Source of the DNA: Zygaena filipendulae
Taxonomy: Eukaryota; Arthropoda; Insecta; Lepidoptera; Zygaenidae
Direction of reading: 5' to 3'
DNA length: 64,000 bases
NCBI GenBank assembly: GCA_907165275.2
Contig: OU015660.1
Coordinates: forward strand, 5,148,501-5,212,500
In this document: one piece after another, positions 1 through 13,084 of the stretch
Layout of the letters: each line of letters begins with the position of its first letter
How positions within the stretch are numbered: the stretch's first letter is position 1
Made by a program: the position numbers and the translations under genes
The notes under the pieces: model-generated
Databases searched by the model: none
What the model was told of the DNA's origin: nothing
Seen by the model: the letters and a program-made list of their open reading frames with translations, nothing else

Positions 1-3000
1 TTAGCTTCAAACTAATTTATGTTGAGATTGTGATTTGTGAGTTTTGTGACTTATGACTTGTGACACATTCTGCAGTAGGTAGGTACCTACCTACCAACAT
101 TACCTATAGGTAGGTAAATACAGTTGTATTAAAAAAATGTATCATCATTTAATACATAGTTAAGCACATGTTATTGTTTCTTTTTTAATTTACAACTCAC
201 TACAATCACAATAGCTATCACATTATGACATCTTTTCTAGTATTTTGAATATATACCTACTCTATTTTATAGCTGTAGGTCATCTTAAGCTGTTGACACC
301 TACTAGTGACATCTGTGGTGTCATGTCGAAACTTTTTCGCAAGGTCGACGACCGAACATTGAACTTGATAAATAATAATTTGATGTTTTATGAGACTTTT
401 ATCACAACAAACGAGTGTCATTAAATTTTAATTAATACATTAAGGTGTGATAAAAATTCACGTATCTCGAATCCGGATCGAGGTTCTTGGGTTGATCAGT
501 CGTTTCATTTGATGTCACCTGTTTTAACGCCACCTTGCAGGGGGTGAATAAACTAAAGTGTCAAATAGAAAATGCGCTTTGTGAAATTGCATAGGGTTGC
601 ATTGCCGTACGGTATGCATTTAACGAACTCATAACGTTGAGTTTAGGCGCTATTTTTGATAGAGCAGAAGAAATGTTGTGGCGTGGTGGAGGTACTACTA
701 ATTTGCAAAGAATAGAAACATACATTAAAGCTAAACAGCTACATAGGTACTTATATCCACTACAGTTTGAACTAAACATTAAAGTAGATAGGTACATAAA
801 CTTAAGTCATTATCGAACCGATACTTCGGTCGTCAAACTAAAGAAGAGTCGCTCCACATTCCGTAAATGCTTACATCTTGGTAAAATAATTACAGAAAAT
901 TATGTTTAATGACATAAAATAGGTAGTTATACTTAATTTAAGTACCTACTGGTACTAAATAAAAATAAGATACAAAAAATAAAATAATGAAACTAAATAA
1001 CACACGAATAGACAGTTATACTTACTATAAAACTAAGCGATGAATTTAGTTTACGACCATTACCTTCTATATTAAATCTTCTGATTATATTATAAAACAA
1101 ATATAACTGCCATTCCTACTTACCTACTTGAACTAAGTAGGTAGCATTTTAGTATTGCATTTTTTTCACTTAAAGTTCTTTTAATTGCTTTATTTATTAA
1201 CATAAACCAGTAGTACAAAGTCTTAACGAAATCGAAATTAAATGTCCATAACGAAGAAAATGTAATTGAAACAATAGATTTTTTAGTAAACATTATTACT
1301 GTTAACATTTCTGAGAGAAAGTTACAAGTCTATCATTTTTATGAAGAAAAATTATGTTCCTTCATTGATTTAATGGACAATGACTAGGAAGACACCATGA
1401 AACTCAACATTATATAGCCTGAAAATATATGAAGGAGGGGCTAAATTACGCGTGGCTTAATTTACGAACGGTCTTTCAGTTAATTTAATGCCGGTTCTAT
1501 ACATTTTCAAAGCACTTGTCTAATTGGTACCTAAGCAACTTAATTCGTGTATCCGTGAGAATTTGCTCGCCATCAATCATTGCAAATGCCTATACCTTAA
1601 ATAAAACATAGCTCGCAACGTGGAAGTAAGTCACAAGCTGTCGTGTAAACTGCCATGGAGCTATGCCTACAACGAGTGGAGCGTTGTGTATTGTCTAAAT
1701 AATGAATCCATTCTCACGTTCCTCACTGATTTACAGCCGTCCACGAAACCGCTATGAGACTCCATAATGACACCTACCGCAGACGCTTTATTTTTGGACG
1801 AACAAAAATTTTTTTCACACGCAACCTTTGAGAATTTTTATCACGTAAATTTTCCGCATGAAAGGGAAACCTCTATTGTTATTCGAAACATATCGCGCCG
1901 TTTCCTCACGAACACGTGTTTAAAAATATAAGGTAAGTATATGAAGGAAAGTATTTATTTCAGTCACGCAAAATCAGTTTTGGGCTGCTATTCAGTTTTA
2001 CATACCTACGACGCTTGTTATGGTGTTGGGTAATTGATCGCGGTGAATCGATTATTATAATTAATCGATTATGATGAATCGACTCATGAATCGACGCTCG
2101 TTACTCCTAAATTAGTATAGGTACCTACCAGCTTAGGTAGATGTTACTAGGACATATACCCACCATTGTTCAGTGTTTAATGTGACCTCAAAGTAAAAAT
2201 TAAGTGTAAGTAGGTATGTATATAATAATTAGATGCGATAAATGAAAATAAAATTAGCGATGTTAAAAACAACAAAATCCATTTCACTTATTTCTCTGCT
2301 TCTCTTTCAACAGCCTTGATGAGAACTAACGGATGAACGAAGAGATGGAAGGACTTAAAAGAATTTAACATTACACTTTATGACAAGAAAAGATATTTTG
2401 GAGAACGGCTTTTTAAATTTTGCTCGTGGTCGCATTAGCTAGTATAAAGATAAATTATATCATACATGAAATTGTACACAAATTTATTCATGGCATTTTT
2501 CGATACAAAAATCTCTTTCCTAAACTATACCTTTAAGGAAAGATTTTATAAGTATTAATAGGTAGGTACACGATATCAACTTCAATTTAACCTTTTTTTT
2601 TTTTTTTTTTTTTTATTTTTTTTTATTTTATAATTTATTTACTCAGAATAGTAAATTCTTAAATCGGCAAAGCATAAATCCCACCCCTATTTTTCCACTC
2701 GTAATTATAAGATAATAAATAGCTTTACTACATTTGATAAGATGATAACGTTAAAAATGAATATCTTGGTGCGTCAATAATTTAAACTAATTTTTATAAT
2801 TTTTAGTTAAGTACCAAGTATAAGGCTTTAAGTACGAGTAAATAAAAATTTCACTTACTTTAAAAGTAATATAAAATAAATAAAAAGTGAAAGATAAGAG
2901 AAACGTTCCCTAAAATTTTTAAGTGGTTTTGACGACTTCTTAATATTCGTACTGCGAATTTAATAAATGCATATCCATTAAGGTTGAGGTTCAGTTTGGA

Positions 3001-3077
3001 GTTTTTATCTGTTTTTAGAGTTCGAAAAATATTCAGCTAAGGAGATTTTAAACTAAGGTACATGTTGCAGTAAAAAT
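1..3077. other. AT-rich intergenic DNA
   Basis: No gene is recognised. The stretch shows paired GTAGGTACCTAC motifs (75-115), a 90-codon TTG-started frame at 637-909 judged accidental, a small ATCGATTA-rich inverted cluster at 2035-2095, and a T homopolymer at about 2592-2636. The homopolymer could be the A-tail of a minus-strand retroposon. Confidence 0.6.
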
Positions 3078-3463
3078 ATCCCACCAAAAACATTTTCATG
3101 TAAAATGTTGCCAAGACGAGACCATATGACTCGTACTATCAAAAAGTTATCAGATTTTGACTTGACTTAGGGACCTTGTCAAAATATGTGGTTTGGCCAT
3201 TTCGCTACATTCACATGGGTGAAAAATGTATCCACTGTTCATTACTTTTCTGATAAACAATAGTACTTTTAGCAACGAAAAGGCAAAGCCACAAGTTTTT
3301 GATTAATGTGTTAGAGTTTGCGAAATTAGGCCTTGTAAAGTTAGGGCGTGTAGAATTAAATGCTTAGCTCTACATGAGATCTGATAACTTTTTGACAGTG
3401 CGAGTCATATTATGGTCTCGTCTTGGCAACATTTTACATGAAAATATTTTTGGTGAGATTTAA
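3078..3463. mobile_element. foldback element (MITE) with about 85-bp inverted arms
   Basis: The left arm (about 3078-3162) reads CCACCAAAAACATTTTCATG, then TAAAATGTTGCCAAGACGAG, and on to GTTATCAGAT. It returns inverted in the right arm (about 3379-3463), with only a few mismatches and a 2-bp gap. The roughly 215-bp centre has no ORF. Long arms around a short noncoding centre fit a nonautonomous DNA transposon. Ends and target duplication are not sharply definable by eye. Confidence 0.7.
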
Positions 3464-3477
3464 TTTCTTTTTGTAAG

Positions 3478-3720
3478 TCGAAATTTTGGAAGTCTCATAC
3501 AAACTTCCATCCCGTAGTTTAAGGGATTGGGAGATAAAAGTTCTAACTTTAATAATTTTTGGTTGTATGTGTACCTACTAATACTAACTTACATACCAAA
3601 TTTTAGCTTTCTAGGACATTAGAGAATACGCTAAGAATTTTGATGATCATCATTAGTGAGTCAGTGACGAAATCAGGGTTTTTAAGATATAAATTGTAAC
3701 AGATCGACGTCTGTAAATGG
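3478..3720 (+). repeat. degraded interspersed repeat fragment
   Basis: The AAACTTCCATCCC...GGGATTGGGAGATAAAAG and ACATACCAAATTTTAGCTTTCTAGGAC wording resembles dispersed insect repeats that often precede TCTG microsatellites. It lies directly before a Helitron-like copy and may be part of it. The family is not determined. Confidence 0.3.
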
Positions 3721-3774
3721 TAGATAAATAAGAAAAAATAAATTTAGGCAACTATATGAGTGATATAGAAGACA

Positions 3775-4110
3775 AAAATATCGTTTTTAGAATTTTTGTC
3801 TGTCTGTCTGTCTGTATGTTTGTATTCGTGCTACGCAAAAACTGCTGTACTAAATTGGATACCGTTTTTTGTGTTGTATTGCTAAGGGTCTAACTTCGAT
3901 ACTCATGTTTAGATTTTTTCGAAATTCCATCTGGAGCTCGAGATATTTAAAAAAAAAATGCTGGTCATCCTGTGAAAGTATGGATGTTTGTTACTCAATC
4001 ACGTAAAAACGGCTGAGCGGATTTAGATGAAATTTGACATGCACGTTGACAAGGACATAGAATACTTTTTATCTCCGAATTCCCGCGGATGAAACCGCGA
4101 GCACAGCTAG
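3775..4110 (+). mobile_element. Helitron-like nonautonomous element
   Basis: The copy contains a (TCTG)n tract (from about 3798), the AAAACGGCTGAGCGGATTTA and GATGAAATTTGACATGC blocks, then a short G+C-rich hairpin CCGCGG/CCGCG about 10 nt before a terminal CTAG (4107-4110) followed by T. A 3' hairpin before CTRR, inserted in front of T, is the Helitron signature. The 5' end is unclear. Confidence 0.7.
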
Positions 4111-4326
4111 TAAAATTTAAAGTAAAAGAGCTATGCAATTAAAACTTTACCTATATGTTTAATAAATCTGCTATCGACAACATGTCCTGAAAATTTTGTT
4201 TATCTGGTATAATCCACACCTAAGTTATATTGGGTAAGGGGGTAGAGGTAGGGTAAAAAACGATCAAGCACTTTGAGAAAAGATAGGGTAGTGCCCTTGC
4301 GCTTCGCTTGGCGGACTCGTCTTGGC

Positions 4327-4346
4327 GGGGGCACTGCCGTGCCCCC
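4327..4346. repeat. perfect G+C hairpin
   Basis: GGGGGCAC and GTGCCCCC pair perfectly around a TGCC loop, just after a G+C-rich stretch (GCTTCGCTTGGCGGACTCG). It is likely the end of an unidentified repeat. Confidence 0.5.
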
Positions 4347-4349
4347 AGA

Positions 4350-6395
4350 TTACCTACAATAGATCTGATTTATATCAGTTTTTTAGATCATATAGGTGTT
4401 GATAAATATATCAATACCACAAAATTGAAATACTCGTTTATATACGTAAGTGTACCTATATCATAAAATTAAGTATGATAGGCATAAGTAAACAATTTGT
4501 CAGTGATTGCTGAATTTTATTACCTACTATGAGTAGGTACAAATGCTGAATGTACCTATTTTTGACGATACTGACCCTCTCATACTACACTATTAATGAT
4601 GATGACTAAAGAAAGGAACTGGTAAACAAGTTAATTAATATTTACACCAGCAATGCTAATAAATAAATACTTTACTATCCAAGAATTTGTGAAGATTTCG
4701 GAAATTAAAAGGAAACAACAACGACTAGGTACCAATAATTTTGCTGGTTATAGATAGTATAAAACTAAAATCCAAATCATAGGTAGATAGGTAGTTAAGG
4801 AAACTTTCATATTAATGCAAAAAAAATATATTATTGGAGTAGGTAGTTGTAATAATACTGGATTGAAAAATATAAACGGTAAAAAGTGAAACGTTTTATG
4901 TAACATACTTACGTATACCTAGCCACCAAATTCATGAAAATTCTATATTAGTAATATAATAGGTAACATTTAAGGTAAAGTAAGGAATATTTGTGTCCTA
5001 CCATGCTACAAAGAATTATTACAAATTCTTTATTTGACTTTTCGATAAAATAGGTAAGATTGTAATTACACCAAAATCAATTTCAGTTAGTCTTTGATTT
5101 AATTTACCAATGCGCTACAACACTACTTACTAAATTGACAATGAACGTAGTAGTACACTGGTTGAATCTTATAATCATAGCAATGATTTTCATGGAGATT
5201 CGATCAAAGTGATAGGAAAAGTTGTGGTAGCACTGGCCATCTTGTTATGTAATAGACGCGTGTTGTCACCCTGCCGGAAAGGTGCCTTGTGCAAATACCT
5301 ACTATTGACGCTTGGAGATGGTGCTACCGTATTTTTGCATTGTAGCAATGAGTTCTCGTTTTGATATATAGAGGGAGCTGCTTTTAGAGATATTTATTGC
5401 AAGTAAGAGCGCTAGTTAAGGCGTTTTATCTATAGGTATACGTAATCTCTTTTTCGCGACTTGTGTCGTCTACGTTTTGTTTTTTTTTGTGAATCAAAGT
5501 ACCAATACTGTCGGTATCTGGTTTGGTGAGACATTAGACATTACAAATAGAATTGGTAAACATAACTTTTTTTTAGATAACTATACCATTGGGTAGAAAT
5601 TATAAAAAGAGTAGATAGGTAATGGGACAAAAGTTAAATGTACTCTCCTATTTCCAACAGCTGTCGCATGGGACGAAGTTATCGAATCTATAAGTAATCT
5701 TATAATAAATACGAATTTGCTCTCCCAGCGATTCTAACTACCTGACGATTGTGAGCAAATGCAATGTAGGTACCTACTCCTTGCACACAGGATCGGTTTG
5801 GCCTTGCATAAAACTAAAATAATTTCAATTAAACAAATGCGGCATAATCGTGTTGTGTTTAAGCTCATTAATGAAGATTAAAAAAAAATGACAAATAGTT
5901 GAAAGACTATATAAGTCTTTAGTTTAACGAGATTTATAGCGAAAGGTAATAAAAATCTTGAACAATCCTCGTTTCTAACTTTTCAACTTTTACCAACTTG
6001 TTTTGATTTTATAACCTTTCTCTTATGATGTTTGGACATGTCCCGTTTGACGCGCGGAAGGGTTGCGTTAGCGCTGAAGTGATGGGACAATAGAATAGAT
6101 ACATTGTCTGTGATGCTTGCCTTATTGTTTGGTCTAACCGTTAATTGCAGGCCAAAACAAAGTGATATCGTGGCCCAGCATACTTGATACTTGAAATTAC
6201 ACATTACCTACGCATTTTAGTAGGGAGTAGGTAGGTACAATAGTGCAGTAACTTTACATAACCTATTTCAGCAAAGTATTTTATTATTTAATTTTTTTCC
6301 AGGTAAATGTTTTCTCGCGGATTTCAATCGCTTTACGTTTCCAATTCTCTTGGGAACTATTGATTTTCTAAGTTAATACTTAATATTATAGTGAA
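4350..6395. other. AT-rich intergenic DNA
   Basis: No gene, tRNA or long inverted repeat is seen. The 73-codon minus frame at 5983-6204 has no recognised domain and is of chance length. Confidence 0.55.
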
Positions 6396-6399
6396 ATTT

Positions 6400-6580
6400 A
6401 CTGTACCTACCCCGCGGCTTCACCCACGAAAAATTTCGAATGCCTCGAAAACTTTATTATGTTTCGGAATAAAAATCATCCTAAATGTTAGTCATTGATC
6501 TGAACTAACATATAGGATTTATTTATTCGTGATTATGTGACAATCCGTCCTAACATCTTCACCTATAACATAGATTTATA
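6400..6580 (-). mobile_element. degraded Helitron-like remnant
   Basis: CCCCGCGGCTTCACCC at about 6411 is the complement of the G+C hairpin seen near Helitron 3' ends. It is followed by decayed internal wording (AATAAAAATCATCCTAAATG). The terminal CTAG is lost. Confidence 0.4.
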
Positions 6581-6589
6581 ATAATATTA

Positions 6590-9500
6590 TTAAGTAGGAT
6601 ATTAATTGCACTTATATAGTATGAAAGTAGGTACATAGCGTTAGGAATGACATGTACTTACTGAACTTTAGATATTATGTACAAAACCGAACTTTTCTTC
6701 CGTTTTCTCAAAAATAAATTTGTTGAATCGAAATTTTATTTTTATATATTTGGGAAACAGAATAAAAGAACAGAAAAGAAGAGCTTCTTTACTCCGTATA
6801 TTCTGTTTTATACTTGTTGTTGTGTTTTGTAAATATTATATATTGGTACTTACTTACTTTCTTTACTCTGTAAAGTCGGCAAAATGGAAAAACTGTAGAG
6901 TTGTCTAGAGCTAGAGTTATAAATTACTTATTTCTATGATACGGACTGATAAAAAAAACTCACCTTTACTTTTCTTAACTTGATAAATTGATTCCAAAGA
7001 CTTAGAACCATTTAGATTTAATTCACAAAATATAATATAGAAACGCTCGTATAGAAAATTACACGTTGACTTTTATTAGTTTCAAACTCATTATAATACT
7101 TGTTAAACTACAGAATTATCGAAACGTAATTATTATTATTTATGTTCTAATAAGTACCTGTTACTTTGTTAGCAAGTCAATTTTATGCTTTGCAAAATAT
7201 AAAATGAATGTTGGAAGGCCTTGAGTATCAACATCATCAAAGTGCGGTATGAATACGCACCTCAATCTCGCACAATGCAAGAAAATTGCACAACGAAAAA
7301 CCATAAAACCATCACACTATTGCCCAACCCTTTGAGGTGTAATAAATTTTCCTGTCAAACCTTACAAATCTTTAGACCATGCCAATTTATTTCAAACTCT
7401 GTCGCAATGTATTTAAAGTACAGATTTACTTGAAGATATTATAATAAAAGAACGTTCCATACCTGCGACGAACGTAACTGTGAAGATAATTACACGACAA
7501 AGGCTTAGCGAAGGTAATCATTACAGGTATTAGGGGTTGAAAGCGCGAATTTCACTCAGTTTGCCGTTGGTTCTATGGGTGTGTGTTTGGTTTTATCTAA
7601 TTCTACTGTGCACTTAATATCTTATACGTCTAAAAAAGTGTACTTAAAAACAAAAGTGTGTTATTAAAAAATATTAAATTCACGAAGTTATTTATCAAAA
7701 TAATATCGAATCTTTATAACAAACACTGTCAGCAGTCCGTTTTGAGGAAACAAAGGTATTATGGAAGTATCTAGTCGGTACAGTAGGTACTTTCACGCCT
7801 TCATGGTAAAACTGATAAGAGAAAAGTTGTGAACATGGTGGGTAGAACAGGGTAAGGCTCCTCAAGGGTTTGCTATCTCGAAAAAAAGTACTGCAAAAAT
7901 ATTGAACCTCGCGAGGTCATCAACATAATTGATTACGTCTTGTTTCCATATAAATCAACACGCAGACGTTTTTTTTTTTTAAACAACAGCAGGTTTTTTA
8001 CAACATTACTATAAAAATACGAGGAAGATAATTTCAAATCGATACTCAACTAATACGTACACTTTTGCAAACACGCTTGATAATGGTAAATTTTGAACAC
8101 CATAGTAACATCCTATCCTACTTATCTATATCTCTTTACTTCGTGTTGGATTATTTGACTAGTTTATATGGTTACCTATGAAAATATCACTTTAAAAGCT
8201 AAATTATTGGATGGAAAATTGTGTAAACTGAACTCATAGTAAAAGTAATAATTTGAATTTACCTTTGAATTATTTACATAAAACTTTAAACATTATTACC
8301 TATTGTTATTATGTGTGAGACGTGCTTCTACTGCGCTTTTACTTATTCAATAAGACGTTGAAGCGTAGTTTCTCATTGGAAATTATAGATAAGCAAGTAA
8401 TCGTTACGGAAATTCAGAGATATTTCCACCCGTCGATCGTTTGTAAGCACCTTCAACTCGGTGTAATGGCGTGATCAAACACCTACGATATGAGCATCAT
8501 AAACGTTATCTTACATGAAAATGATGGATTCTAAAAGTGTTTCGATCAAATAAATATTCTTTGCTCACACAACCTTAGTTCCTTAGTTAATTTTCTTTGA
8601 AGTGTGGAATATGTGTATGATTGCAGACAAAATGTGTTTACTGATAGGCATGTGTTAAAAGTCACGTTTTTCACGTTAATTTTTTTTTCTTATATCAGTA
8701 TAGTTACCGTGTAGTCATAAGAATTGATGAAATAACTACGTTCTTAATGGAATGGATAAAGAAAACATCCATACGATGGTTCTTTCGTAGAATTTAATGG
8801 TCATAAGACGAAATTTTTCTGTGCACTTTGTGGGTAAATATGATGAAGAAACGTGTTAAAAATAAAAATAAATTTAACTTTAATTTAAACAAATCGATAG
8901 AATATTTAGTACTTACTTACCTAATTCCATTTTAATTTTTTATCTACTACTTAGGTACATAAATATTTACCTAAGTTGGTTCTTTTACCCTTTTAAATGG
9001 TTTAAAGGCTTAAAAAAGGTACAATTATTCTTATCGGTTAAATACCCATACGTATAGCAGTTGCTAGACTTTTACTCATATAAATTTCAAGAATTCCTCG
9101 GGAATAATAAATGATGTATGCATATAATTATGTAATAAATTATATTAACGTTAATCTTATGTACCTATATAGGTAGGTTTAAACTACAAATCGTTTGACA
9201 TAATTTTATTTGGTATCATCAATTTAAAAGCAATCCACCGGCTCCATATAGTACCTATGTCACGTTGCAAAGCATTTAGATATCAGTAAAAGCATTTCTG
9301 AGGTTTCACCGCCGTAAATTGGTTCATAAAACTGTTTATAGTCCATACGTACACGCATTAAAGTTGTTCTTAACGGATATAAATCACCATTATTACACAT
9401 TTAAAACAAAACGCCGTGGCAAGGGTTTGGTTGTGTAAATAATTTTATGACATATTATGACCTTGAATTGTCTCGTGCGAAATTTATTGGCGCACTGAAT

Positions 9501-12500
9501 GTTTATAACGAATATGATTTAAATATCCTCTACTATTGAGCTTCAGTATACGTGTACGTGATGGATCTCGGCTCTTAACATTGTTATTATCAAGCTATAC
9601 CATAAATCGTCTGGTCGCGAGCGAGTAATTTGCGTTTACCATTCATGTGGCGTCACCATAACCTACGAGATCTAAAGAGAACTTAATTTTAATAAGATTT
9701 TGCACAATCACTATATGACACAAAGTGTGTTTAGACGTGTATCTATTACATGTGGTCGAAGCTTTTTGAAAATAATTTGGAGGAATTTTGGTGCACAGCG
9801 ATAAATTATACACCTATTATTTCTGTGATGCCAAATAAAGTTATGTCTATATCTATATCCATGTCTATGTCTATTAGTGTTTTATATACCTATATAATAT
9901 TATTGTTTAACGCTCGTTTAGACTTTGGAAAAGCTCATTGGAATGAAATTTCCAAATATGTCTACATCAAAGTCAAAGTGAAATAATTTTTCAAATTCGG
10001 CCCATAATGTTAATAAATCTTCAGTAGTTATGTGAATATTTAATACAGCCAGCTTATGTTTTCCTTCTATGTACAATTGTACATACCTCTTCCAGGGAGG
10101 GATTGTTTTTTTTTTCTTTTTAGATAAATCCAAAAGTTTCTAAACAAATTGAGAAATTTACGCGATTGAAATCACGGGCTACAGATAGAGAAAAATGCAT
10201 TAGAATAAACGTCGAGTATCCAATTAATGTTAAATAGAATTTTTAGAGCATATTGTCTTAATCAAAAATGAGAACTCAATGCTTTTACAAGGCGTAATTC
10301 TAAAGACAGAAATGAGTTAGGAAACTTATTTAATCAAATCTCTTTTCATCGGAGCTAATGCTGCATAGGTTCATGTAATTTTGAATGAATAGCAATAGCA
10401 AGGAAACTCCACGAAACTAGTTCCAGACCTCATTCCACCTCTACGCAGCGTGGGTCGGAAACAGGGGAAACCAATTTAAAGTTGGTGACTGGCCGGTTAA
10501 AAGCGAAAATGTTCTCTTTGAAGTTTACTCGTTGCGCCGCGCGGCTCGCCCTCTCTTTATTTTTACTTATTTTACTTTGGCCTTTTACGAGCGAGGCGGG
10601 TCGAGCGGAGTCTCGAACACACCGCAATTATTTACGTTTCTTTTATATTGTATATGTAAGTATACAATAAACACTTATATAAGATATTCTTGTTAGATGC
10701 AAAACCTTATAACATTTATAAATTAATGTCTTCGGATTTGTCAAACAGTTCTAAGAAATCCTGTGAAATCGCTGAATGGCTACAATTAGGTAGTAATGTG
10801 AAAATGTAGAGCCGATTGTGATAGTAGTTTTTAAACGGTTACTTAGGTTAATAGATGTTTAAAAATTCGAGATGTGTACCTTAGAACAACAATTAACTTT
10901 TCCTCAGCACGTATTCGCTCTACAATTACCTAGTTGAATTAGATAAGTAGGTAGAGCCAATAACAAGATAATTTCCTATTAGAATTAGCTAAATGAATTA
11001 TTATTATATAATTTGACATTTCTATTTAATTGAAAAAAAGCCATGATAAAAGCCATAGTAGTGTGTGTGTTGTGAAGTGGAAGTAGGTATAAAAAGTCAC
11101 TTTCTTGAAATTTGCACATTTTATTATTGCGATTTCATTTTTATTCTAGACTACAATATCAAATAAAATCTTTCATTATACAGTGACTAACCTTAATATC
11201 AACATTAAAAAAATATATTGTTCTCAAGAGTAAAAAAACCGACTGAGCAAGATGCAAATACGATAAACATTTAATAAAAGTTAATTTTCAATTACATTAA
11301 AAGTAATTAAGTTACGACAGTAGGCAATAATCGTCTGTGGAATCCACTTCTACGACCTAGCTTTAATTTTATAGAGAATGGCATTGAATTTTTTTTTAAG
11401 ACGCTCGCTGCTGATGCCAACGGAACAAAAGATTTAGAGAAATTGTGGAATCCTAATTTGAATTTCATTCGTAATTTTTATCACTCATGGTAAGTTTAAA
11501 TTTTTATAAAATAATTTTTGCAAATAGGTGGGTACGTCTAAGTTGGTTGAGAGATAGCAATTTAAATTTATTAATTAAATTTCATGAAATTAATAAAGAT
11601 GGAAACTGACGGTTTTTAAAATAGTTACCTATATATATTCTGAAATTTGATAAAATTACGTGTGGTACTAAATCAATCAATTTAATTTTACTGCGGATAA
11701 ATGAAAAAATAACATAATATAGAAGCACGAAAGTAATTTATTGCGAGTCGCATAAAAATTTTATGAACAGCAAAATTCATTTACCATCACAAACACCGAA
11801 TAAATTAAATAGGTGGTTTTGAAGTCAACTTTAAGATTTTTATTACTAATAATACATTTTAAATGTACTGAGATAAATTTATTTTTGTGTACACAAATAT
11901 ACGTATCTTTATACAGAGTTAACAAAAGTGAGATAAAATGTAGTTTAATATTTTTTTTTATATGAGTACTTATTTTACAGTTGTCTAAGTTGTTTTAATA
12001 TACATTGGTACATAATATAATGTGTACTTTGTTTTAATAGACTAGTTAATGAATATATAATACTAAATAATTTCATATTATAAAAATAACTTAAACCATC
12101 AATATCGTAATAACTTTTAGAAAAATTTGTTATCAGTTCGTTTAAATGTATGACTAGAAAACTACTGCGCAGATTTTAATGACACTTGGCACACATAATA
12201 TAAATGATCTTAGAAATAAATTTAAAATACATATAGTTATCAATCAAGCTGCAGCTTGTATAAAATAAATATCCACCTACTGTATAGGTACAGTTCTTCG
12301 CGGGAAGAGTTACCTACACTAAAAAACTCAATATTTCTTTCCATCGATGCATAACTTTATTGCAGTTTTAAAAAAAATTGTACAAAAATATGAAACTAGC
12401 ATTATCGAAAATACTTAATGTTCGGTACATTTTTAACGGCGGCGTCTTGGGAGGCGGTGCTTAATTAAAACAAAAGTTTGTGACGTAATAATAAAGTTTT

Positions 12501-12800
12501 GACAGACTACGTTCTTATGTTGGACATTTAATTACAACTTGTGTATTTTATAAATTTGTTTAATGTTACACAAAATAGAGTTAGACATGGTCGGTGCGTG
12601 GTGCCTTTTGATGTTACATTACATTGTTATCTTAATATATGAATGTTTTTTTGGATAAATAATCCCTCGTAATTGTTTATAAAAATTTTTGTTTATAATA
12701 TGTAAAACTTGTACCTACCTACGTATTTTGGCCTGAATACTAATTAATAAAGTCATAAATCTTGCACCTTTATATAAAATTACAGTTGCTTATTCACAAT
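6590..12800. other. AT-rich intergenic DNA
   Basis: No convincing gene is seen. Notable are a hexamer-like (TCTATA/ATGTCT) tract at 9843-9877 that creates a spurious Met-Ser-Ile-rich frame, a less AT-rich patch at 10430-10620, and a short Helitron-like fragment at about 12155-12200. Some enhancers are probably present, but none can be delimited from sequence alone. Confidence 0.5.
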
Positions 12801-12810
12801 CTTAATAGTT

Positions 12811-13080
12811 TTGGAGCATCATAAATTTCGAACATGGCATGTTCGTTATAGTTTCGGAGTAATTTCCGTCAATAAATGCTCACTTAGGGCAAGTTCCCCC
12901 AATTTAGGTTCTCGAGTCTCAACTAACTTTGAATTTGTGAATCGGTCTGAATCGTGTGGAGCGCCATATTGGTCTGACAGCTTTTTAAAATATGCTCACG
13001 ATACGCATGGCCATTTGTTATTGTTTGTGCCCTGCCGCCGACATCACAGAATATCGCTGATATTTTTAGAAATCTTTTTT
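12811..13080. promoter_or_regulatory. candidate conserved regulatory block
   Basis: A non-repetitive block of moderate G+C in AT-rich surroundings. It contains GGAGCGCCATATTGG (GCCAT at 12963-12967), GGCCATTTG (GCCAT at 13010-13014) followed directly by TTATTGTTTGTG, a Sox/Fox-like word, and a CCCTGCCGCCGACATC stretch. A 90-codon open frame spans it, but it begins with TTG rather than ATG, so it is probably incidental. Regulatory function is inferred from the PHO-like words and Hox context. Confidence 0.25.
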
Positions 13081-13084
13081 TGAT

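Noticed and set aside
637..909. 90-codon frame with protein-like wording (FDRAEEMLWRGGG)
   Set aside because: It begins at TTG, its first ATG is internal, and no family is recognised.
9750..9986. ORF with a Met-Ser-Ile repeat
   Set aside because: Created by a TCTATA/ATGTCT simple repeat.
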